From Spirochaetota bacterium (GTDB taxonomy: Bacteria; Spirochaetota; JAGLSM01; JAKPMW01), in contig JAKPMW010000380.1 of assembly GCA_029548715.1 (NCBI GenBank), positions 1-10,580 on the forward strand: a stretch of DNA of 10,580 nt, in the 5' to 3' direction. The position numbers and the translations under genes are program-made. Within the stretch, counting starts at the first letter, position 1. The number at the start of each line of letters is the position of its first letter. The notes under the pieces are model-generated. The model saw only the letters and a list, made by a program, of their open reading frames with translations, was not told the DNA's origin and ran no database searches. This document shows, one piece after another, positions 5,938 to 10,580 of the stretch.

Positions 5938-7190
5938 CAGCCCTGATATGCGCGGATGACAACACTCGCATTGTGTCCGCCAAACCCGAAGGAATTGGAG
6001 ACGGCAGTCCTGACGGGGCAGGAGACACCGCTGTTGGCAACAAAGTCGAGGTCAAGACCCTCATCCGGATTGTCAAGATTGATCGTCGGATGGAGATAGC
6101 CATCCTGGATTGACTTGACGCAGACAATTGCCTCAAGACCACCGGCAGCACCAAGGAGATGACCGCTCATGGACTTCGTCGAATTCATCCTGAGTTTTCG
6201 GGCGTGGTCGCCAAAGACACTTTTTACCGCCAGGACCTCGCCGCGGTCACCAAGGGGGGTCGATGTTCCATGTGCATTGACGTAGTCAACCGACTCGGGG
6301 GTACACCCGGCATCGCGCAGGGCATTTTTGATGGCCATGGCAGCCCCCTGCCCGTCCGGTCTTGGCGCGGTCATGTGGTAGGCATCACAGCTTGTCCCGG
6401 CGCCCGCCAGCTCTGCAATAATTTTTGCACCACGTTTTTTGGCAGACTCTTCGGTTTCGAGGACAAGGATCCCGGCGCCCTCACCGAGGACAAAACCGTC
6501 CCGATCCCTGTCGAAGGGGCGCGAAGCCTTTTGCGGTTCGTCATTCCGGGTCGAAATAGCCTTTTCGGCTGCAAAGCCCGCCAGACTCATGATGTTGACT
6601 CCGCCTTCGGCACCACCGCAGACGATGATATCGGCATCCCCGGCGCGAATCAGGCGCAATGCTGTGAAGAAGGAGTGGGTAGCCGTAGCACAGGCGGTAC
6701 TGACTGAAAAATTGACCGCCTGGAGGTTATAGTCGATAGCAAGCATTCCGCTGGCCATATTCGGGATCATGGCGGGAATGAAAAACGGGCTGACCTTTTT
6801 GTGGCCACCCCTGATGTATGCTTCGGATTCTTCGAAAAATGACTGCATGCCGCCAATGCCAGAACCAATGATCATCCCGCAGCGCTCGGGACCGTATGCC
6901 GTGACAGCATCGCGGTCGAGCCCGGCCATCTTCATGGCCTCTGCCGTGGCAGCGTAGGCGAAATGCATATACCCGTCAAACCTGCGAACCAGTTTGCGAT
7001 CCATGTAAAGCGAAGGATCAAAATTTTTGACTTCGGCCGCAAACCGCACCGGAAACGCCGAAGCATCAAACTTTGTAATTGGTGCAACACCTGAAGTGCC
7101 GGCACACAAGGCCTTCCAGGTTGATTCAACGTCAAGACCGAGCGGGGTGACAGCACCCATGCCGGTGATGACGACCTTTTTTCCAGGCAT
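5937..7190 (-). CDS. fabF: 3-oxoacyl-ACP synthase II (KAS II)
   Basis: FabF condenses malonyl-ACP with acyl-ACP to elongate fatty-acid chains in the cytoplasm. From the ATG at 7190 it is 417 residues, close to the usual 412-415. The catalytic triad is visible: Cys167 in STACATATHS, His307 in VNAHGTSTPLGD and His344 in SMSGHLLGAAGG, with the conserved Lys339. The N-terminus KKVVITGMGAVTPLG and the C-terminal NSFGFGGHNAS are typical. The 7190 start has AGAGG six bases upstream; a TTG at 7205 would add five residues and swallow that site, so I reject it. The 119-bp gap to acpP contains an intrinsic terminator ending 28 bases before this start, so expression depends on readthrough or a separate promoter. 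It overlaps rnc by one base. Confidence 0.98.
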   Translation of the reverse strand: MPGKKVVITGMGAVTPLGLDVESTWKALCAGTSGVAPITKFDASAFPVRFAAEVKNFDPSLYMDRKLVRRFDGYMHFAYAATAEAMKMAGLDRDAVTAYGPERCGMIIGSGIGGMQSFFEESEAYIRGGHKKVSPFFIPAMIPNMASGMLAIDYNLQAVNFSVSTACATATHSFFTALRLIRAGDADIIVCGGAEGGVNIMSLAGFAAEKAISTRNDEPQKASRPFDRDRDGFVLGEGAGILVLETEESAKKRGAKIIAELAGAGTSCDAYHMTAPRPDGQGAAMAIKNALRDAGCTPESVDYVNAHGTSTPLGDRGEVLAVKSVFGDHARKLRMNSTKSMSGHLLGAAGGLEAIVCVKSIQDGYLHPTINLDNPDEGLDLDFVANSGVSCPVRTAVSNSFGFGGHNASVVIRAYQG

Positions 7191-7218
7191 TGGAAACCTC
7201 TTCAATGTTTTGAAAGTG

Positions 7219-7249
7219 AAAAAAGGCTATTGCCTGCAATAGCCTTTTT
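7219..7249 (-). terminator. Intrinsic terminator downstream of acpP, before fabF
   Basis: The perfect inverted repeat pairs 7220-7232 with 7237-7249 around a 4-base loop: AAAAAGGCTATTG and CAATAGCCTTTTT. On the minus strand the stem ends in a run of six T (complement of 7219-7224), a textbook Rho-independent terminator. It lies 60 bp after the acpP stop and 28 bp before the fabF ATG. The flanking A/T runs make it potentially active in both directions. Confidence 0.85.
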
Positions 7250-7309
7250 CAAGCGCATCTCTTTGAAGCTGCGCCATGGACAGTTGTCCGCCATACCGGG
7301 GTACAGCGA

Positions 7310-7555
7310 TCACTTACCGCTGCGTTCCGCAATAAAGCGAACAGCATCACCGACAGTCTTGAGTGACTCAGCCTCAGAGTCCTCGATGTCGATCTGGAAC
7401 TCTTCTTCGAGGGACATGATCATCTCGACTGTGTCGAGAGAGTCAGCCTTGAGATCGTCGACGAGCGAGGCTTCCATCTTGACGTCCGCTTCATCGACGC
7501 CGAGATGGTCGATGATGATCTCTTTTACCTTTTCGAAAACTTCAGCTTCTGACAT
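7310..7555 (-). CDS. acpP: Acyl carrier protein
   Basis: AcpP carries growing acyl chains as thioesters on a 4'-phosphopantetheine arm. The 81-residue acidic protein is of normal size (E. coli has 78). The attachment serine is Ser39 in the invariant DSLD motif (KADSLDTVEMIMSLEEEF), and helices I to IV are recognisable, with LGV at 18-20 and TVGDAVRFI near the end. A very strong ribosome binding site, GGAGGTG (complement of 7561-7567), sits five bases before the ATG. The gene has its own candidate extended -10 promoter upstream and an intrinsic terminator downstream, so a short abundant acpP transcript is likely, as expected for one of the most abundant bacterial proteins. Confidence 0.99.
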   Translation of the reverse strand: MSEAEVFEKVKEIIIDHLGVDEADVKMEASLVDDLKADSLDTVEMIMSLEEEFQIDIEDSEAESLKTVGDAVRFIAERSGK

Positions 7556-7592
7556 CTTAACACCTCCACAAGTAATTGAATGCTGCTACAGT

Positions 7593-7602
7593 AGTATACC
7601 AT
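7593..7602 (-). promoter_or_regulatory. Candidate extended -10 promoter of acpP
   Basis: In the 57-bp fabG-acpP gap the minus strand reads ATGGTATACT. This contains TATACT (complement of 7593-7598, 5 of 6 matches to the -10 consensus) preceded by TGG in the extended -10 position. The -35 region, inside the fabG 3' end, has only a poor match. Transcription would start about 30 bases before the acpP ATG. Confidence 0.45.
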
Positions 7603-7612
7603 GCTTCCATCT

Positions 7613-8359
7613 TTATTGCATGAGCATGCCGCCATTGATCGCCAGTACATGACCGGTGATGTAGGCAGACATCCCTGATGCCAGGAAGAGACAGCCATTG
7701 GCAATATCTTCGGGTTCACCCATTCTGTCAAGGGGGACCTGCCGAAGCATTTCGGTTTTGACCTGTTCAGAAAGCACCTCGGTCATTGCGGTATTGATAA
7801 ATCCCGGTGCAACGGCATTGACCCGGACATTGCGACCGGCAAACTCACGTGCCGTTGTCTTGGTCAGTGCAATGACACCGCCTTTGGAAGCGGTATAGTT
7901 TGCCTGGCCGGCGTTACCCATCTGACCAACCACAGAAGCGATATTGATGATGTTTCCCTTGCGGGCTTTTGCCATGTGCCTGACCACACTCCGGGTACAG
8001 ACGAAGACACCCTTGAGATTGATATTGATGACGAGGTCCCATTCTTCGTCTTTCATGCGAAGCATGAGATTGTCACGGGTAACGCCCGCATTGTTTACGA
8101 GTATATCGATCCTGCCGAAGGTGTCAAGCACTTTCTTGACCATGGCATCGACATCCTCGGCGTTGGATACATCGGTTCTGGCTGCCATCGTCTTGACACC
8201 GTACTGCCTGGCCAGCTCGCCGGCAGTCTGTTCGGCCGCCTCGAGGTTGACGTCAATGATGGCCAGATTGGCTCCCTGTGAAGCGAATTTTTCGGCAATG
8301 GATCGTCCGATACCGCGTGCAGCACCTGTAATAATGGCGACTTCGTCCTTGAGAAGCAT
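7613..8359 (-). CDS. fabG: 3-oxoacyl-ACP reductase
   Basis: FabG, a short-chain dehydrogenase/reductase, reduces 3-ketoacyl-ACP to 3-hydroxyacyl-ACP. From the ATG at 8359 it is 248 residues, the usual size. The cofactor motif TGAARGIG is at 11-18 and NNAG at 89-92. The catalytic tetrad is Asn114, Ser142, Tyr155 and Lys159 (YTASK). Residue 36, at the end of the second beta strand (LAIIDVN), is Asp, which in SDR enzymes often favours NADH over NADPH; E. coli FabG lacks an acid there, so cofactor preference may differ. An in-frame upstream extension to 8440 is rejected because it lies inside fabD and AGGTGA is correctly spaced before 8359. Only seven bases separate it from fabD, whose stop codon is part of this ribosome binding site. 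Confidence 0.97.
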   Translation of the reverse strand: MLLKDEVAIITGAARGIGRSIAEKFASQGANLAIIDVNLEAAEQTAGELARQYGVKTMAARTDVSNAEDVDAMVKKVLDTFGRIDILVNNAGVTRDNLMLRMKDEEWDLVININLKGVFVCTRSVVRHMAKARKGNIINIASVVGQMGNAGQANYTASKGGVIALTKTTAREFAGRNVRVNAVAPGFINTAMTEVLSEQVKTEMLRQVPLDRMGEPEDIANGCLFLASGMSAYITGHVLAINGGMLMQ

Positions 8360-8366
8360 GTAAATA

Positions 8367-9290
8367 TCACCTGCCTTGTGAGAGAATTTTTTCGAGGCTC
8401 TCGAGGTCCCCGCTTCCCTGGCACGCCAGGGATTTGTCAATGCGTCGCATCAGACCTCGCAAGACCTTGCCTGGCCCGACTTCGACAAAGGCATCGCAGC
8501 CGTTGGAGGCGAGGAAGCGAACACTGTCCTCCCACCGAACCGAAGAATATATCTGCTTTTGCAAAAGGTCAACTGTCTGTTTTGGATCGTGCCAGGCCGC
8601 AGTTACGTTGGAGACAACCTTGGCGTGGCCATCAACAAAGGATACAGCCGCAAGCTCTGCCGCAAACCGTTCGGCAGCAGGTTTCATCAGGCTTGAGTGA
8701 AAGGGGCCGCTGACCTGGAGAGTCACAAAATTGGTGGCACCAGCCTCATTTGCGATGGGCTCGGCATCGCTAACGGCGTCCTTGTCTCCCGAGATGACGA
8801 TCTGTCCCGGGCAGTTGAAATTGGCTGCCTCGAGTGGTCTTCCCTTGGCGGCGGCCTTGATGACATCAGCGATCTGTTCGGGGGTGAGCCCCATGACAGC
8901 AGCCATGCCGCCCCGCCCGGCGGGATCAGATTCGGCCATCAGGGCACCGCGTCTGGCAACAAGGCGCAAGGCATCTTCGTAGGGGATCATTCCTGCTGCG
9001 ACAAGGGCCGAGTACTCCCCAAGTGAGTGACCGGCACAGGCATCCGGGATGATTTCGCTGGCTTCAAGTACACGCAGCACGGCAACACTGGCGGCAAGCA
9101 GGGCTGGCTGGGTATAGCGTGTGTCCTTAAGTTTTTCCTCGGGACCTGAAAAGCAGAGTTCTTCCATCGAGTACCCGAGAACGCGGGAAGCGGTTTCAAA
9201 GGCCTCGCGGGCTTCAGGATATGCATCATAGATATCCTTGCACATCCCGACACTCTGGGCGCCCTGGCCAGGGAAGAGAAAGGCAACCAT
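8367..9290 (-). CDS. fabD: Malonyl-CoA:ACP transacylase
   Basis: FabD moves malonyl groups from CoA to ACP, supplying the extender unit for FabH and FabF. The 307-residue protein (E. coli 309) begins MVAFLFPGQGAQ, the family hallmark. The nucleophile Ser89 lies in GHSLGEYSA, Arg114 matches the carboxylate-binding arginine, and His198 lies in GPFHSSLM. The ATG at 9290 is preceded at ideal spacing by AAGGAG; a TTG two codons earlier is possible but less likely. It follows fabH after 24 bp and precedes fabG by 7 bp, so the three are almost certainly co-transcribed and co-translated in step. Confidence 0.98.
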   Translation of the reverse strand: MVAFLFPGQGAQSVGMCKDIYDAYPEAREAFETASRVLGYSMEELCFSGPEEKLKDTRYTQPALLAASVAVLRVLEASEIIPDACAGHSLGEYSALVAAGMIPYEDALRLVARRGALMAESDPAGRGGMAAVMGLTPEQIADVIKAAAKGRPLEAANFNCPGQIVISGDKDAVSDAEPIANEAGATNFVTLQVSGPFHSSLMKPAAERFAAELAAVSFVDGHAKVVSNVTAAWHDPKQTVDLLQKQIYSSVRWEDSVRFLASNGCDAFVEVGPGKVLRGLMRRIDKSLACQGSGDLESLEKILSQGR

Positions 9291-9314
9291 CAACAATCTC
9301 CTTGGATGAGGTAA

Positions 9315-10304
9315 TCAGTAGCGAAGCAGGCAGGCAGCCCAGGTGAGACCGCCTCCGAAGGTACACATTCCGACAAGCTGGCCCCGCACAAGGCGGCCAC
9401 TCTCGACCAGCTCGGCAAGCGCAATGGCGATCGAGGCTGCGGAGGTATTGCCGTATTTTTGCAGATTAACATAGACCTTATCCTCAGGGAGGTCAAGGTA
9501 TTTGCGGAGCGATTCAATGATGCGCAGATTTGCCTGGTGCGGAATGACAATATCGACATCCGATGACTGCAGACCCGCCCTGGTCAGTACCTGGCGCATG
9601 CTGTGGTTCATTTTCATGACGGCGGCCTTGAATACCTCGGGGCCGTTCATCTTCATGGTGTGTTCGCGGGCATCGACTGTCTCGTGACTGGCAGGTTTGC
9701 GGGACCCGCCGGCCGGCATGTTGAGGATGTCCGCATACTTTCCGTTTCCGCCGAGGAAAAACGAGACAAAATCGCTTTCGCCTTCGTCGGTCCCTGAAAG
9801 GACGGCAGCACCCGCACCGTCTCCGAAAAGGACGCAGGTGGAGCGGTCAGACCAGTCTGTGATCCGGGACAGTACCTCGGACGCGACAACGAGAACGTGG
9901 TTGTATTCGCCGGTAGCGATATACTGGCGGGCAACCGAGAGCGCGTAGATAAAACCGGAACAGGCGGCTTCAAGGTCAAAGGTTGCGGCGTGCTTTGCCC
10001 CCAGGGCATTCTGAACCAGACAGGCCGTGGCGGGGGAGACCATATCCGGAGTGATGGTACTGACAATGATCAGGTCAATATCCTCAGCGCTCAGGCCGGC
10101 CCTGTCAAGGGCCTTGCGGGCCGCTTCAATGGCCAGATCGGAGTTGCCGGTTTCGGGTGGGGCGATACGACGCTCTTCGATTCCGGTACGTGTCCGGATC
10201 CACTCGTCCGAAGTATCAACCGTTTTCGAGAGGTCATCATTGGTGACGATATTTGACGGAACCGCAAATCCAGTCCCGCGAATCACCGTTTTTCTAAGTG
10301 TCAT
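9315..10304 (-). CDS. fabH: 3-oxoacyl-ACP synthase III (KAS III)
   Basis: FabH starts fatty-acid synthesis by condensing acyl-CoA (usually acetyl-CoA) with malonyl-ACP. The 329-residue protein is of normal length (E. coli 317). The catalytic triad is Cys115 in EAACSGF, His256 in IPHQAN and Asn286 in YGNTSAAS. DEWIRTRTGIEERR at 33-46 and the closing FGGGLTWAACLLRY are also family hallmarks. The ATG at 10304 gives the standard N-terminus; the ribosome binding site is poor (GGGGT about nine bases upstream). The 138-bp gap upstream, larger than any other in the run apart from gaps around acpP, holds a candidate promoter and an imperfect palindrome, so fabH may head its own transcript within the plsX-fab cluster. 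Substrate preference (acetyl or branched primers) cannot be read from this sequence. Confidence 0.98.
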   Translation of the reverse strand: MTLRKTVIRGTGFAVPSNIVTNDDLSKTVDTSDEWIRTRTGIEERRIAPPETGNSDLAIEAARKALDRAGLSAEDIDLIIVSTITPDMVSPATACLVQNALGAKHAATFDLEAACSGFIYALSVARQYIATGEYNHVLVVASEVLSRITDWSDRSTCVLFGDGAGAAVLSGTDEGESDFVSFFLGGNGKYADILNMPAGGSRKPASHETVDAREHTMKMNGPEVFKAAVMKMNHSMRQVLTRAGLQSSDVDIVIPHQANLRIIESLRKYLDLPEDKVYVNLQKYGNTSAASIAIALAELVESGRLVRGQLVGMCTFGGGLTWAACLLRY

Positions 10305-10330
10305 GGTGCCCGACCCCGCTTCCTTCTGCC

Positions 10331-10345
10331 GTACACGGCGTGTGC
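10331..10345. promoter_or_regulatory. Imperfect palindrome in the fabH leader, operator-like
   Basis: GTACACG-G-CGTGTGC is a dyad with 6 of 7 arm bases matching around a single central base. It lies just downstream of the candidate fabH -10 box, at the expected transcription start or early leader. This is where a repressor of lipid genes could bind, but I cannot match it to a known operator. It may equally fold as a small RNA hairpin. Confidence 0.35.
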
Positions 10346-10355
10346 CCGTTGTGAA

Positions 10356-10384
10356 ATGTTAGCCCGACCGGACAAAAAAGTGAA
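10356..10384 (-). promoter_or_regulatory. Candidate fabH promoter
   Basis: On the minus strand TTCACT (complement of 10379-10384, 4 of 6 matches to the -35 consensus) precedes TAACAT (complement of 10356-10361, 4 of 6 matches to the -10 consensus) with a 17-bp spacer. It would start transcription about 45 bases before the fabH ATG. The match is modest. Confidence 0.35.
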
Positions 10385-10442
10385 GCTAAAACGGTCTGTG
10401 GCTTAACTGCTGTGGAGTGGCCTGGCTGGTGTCTGTTTCCGG

Positions 10443-10580
10443 TCAGGGCTGGCTGTGCTGGTCCTGACCGCCCTGGGCAAAAGCATCGCGCATTTTTTCT
10501 ACCATTTGGGACCTGTTGAGAGCGATGGCGGCGGCGATGGCGTTGTAGACCGCAGAAGGCCCGGACTTGCCATGACCTGC
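10443..10580 (-). CDS. plsX: Phosphate acyltransferase PlsX, C-terminal end, cut by window edge
   Basis: PlsX converts acyl-ACP to acyl-phosphate, the acyl donor for the first step of phospholipid synthesis, at the inner face of the membrane. Only the last 45 residues are in the window. They contain the diagnostic C-terminal motif AGHGKSGPSAVYNAIAAAI (GHG followed by S and a YNAI helix). The remaining tail is Gln-rich and hydrophilic (FAQGGQDQHSQP). The gene enters from the right edge and ends 138 bp before fabH, matching the widespread plsX-fabH-fabD-fabG order. The identification rests on this one motif plus the position, which together are strong. Confidence 0.88.
   Translation of the reverse strand, partial: AGHGKSGPSAVYNAIAAAIALNRSQMVEKMRDAFAQGGQDQHSQP

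Noticed and set aside
7278..7289. Short dyad GGACA-GT-TGTCC between acpP and fabF
   Set aside because: Five-base arms are expected by chance at this scale, and a much stronger hairpin lies next to it.
8360..8440. N-terminal extension of FabG
   Set aside because: The stretch lies inside the fabD 3' end, resembles no FabG N-terminus, and the ATG at 8359 has its own AGGTGA site.
1..10580. Search by eye for CRISPR repeats, tRNA or rRNA genes, insertion sequences and toxin-antitoxin or defence genes
   Set aside because: No regular direct repeats, cloverleaf-like segments, transposase motifs or known defence domains were seen. The genes are mainly core lipid, ribosome and sugar metabolism.

Overview
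The window is compact, protein-coding bacterial DNA of moderately high GC. It comes from a Gram-negative-type organism with a type II (dissociated) fatty-acid synthase. Several small exported proteins and a lipoprotein whose lipobox has Ala at -3 hint at a spirochaete, but this is a low-confidence inference from general resemblance. I see no mobile elements, CRISPR arrays, tRNAs or rRNAs, and no stretch over 300 bases lacks a gene.

Left block (1-1561, minus strand): der, the two-G-domain ribosome assembly GTPase, is followed by gpsA (glycerol-3-phosphate dehydrogenase, cut by the window edge). The two share an ATGA stop/start overlap. A candidate promoter lies so close to der that its message could be almost leaderless. 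Next block (1704-4036, plus strand): a 594-residue alpha-D-phosphohexomutase (phosphoglucomutase or phosphomannomutase type) is coupled by another ATGA overlap to an unrecognised exported protein.

Middle accessory block (3485-5230): this holds the less familiar genes. They are the exported 183-residue protein, a convergent 177-residue lipoprotein whose stop codon interlocks with it, a divergent 41-residue protein that is essentially one tetratricopeptide repeat behind a strong ribosome binding site, and an exported 130-residue protein at the distal end of the rnc operon. A strong hairpin at 4805-4831 separates the last two, which converge on it.

Right block (4838-10580, minus strand): plsX (3' end only) - fabH - fabD - fabG - acpP - fabF - rnc - exported protein. 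FabD makes malonyl-ACP, FabH starts chains, FabG reduces the 3-ketoacyl-ACP, FabF elongates, AcpP carries the chain, and PlsX passes acyl groups to phospholipid synthesis. GpsA, at the other end of the window, makes the glycerol-3-phosphate backbone for the same lipids. Genes are tightly spaced (7-24 bp or overlapping) except around acpP. There, a candidate extended -10 promoter lies upstream and a near-perfect intrinsic terminator lies downstream, which suggests acpP is expressed above its neighbours. All catalytic residues I checked in the Fab enzymes are present. RNase III carries Asn where a metal-binding Asp is usual.

Most of the window is core metabolism. I find no convincing new multi-gene system. 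The best candidates for new biology are the single-TPR microprotein, the acpP-fabF terminator, the RNase III active-site change and the three unrecognised envelope proteins.
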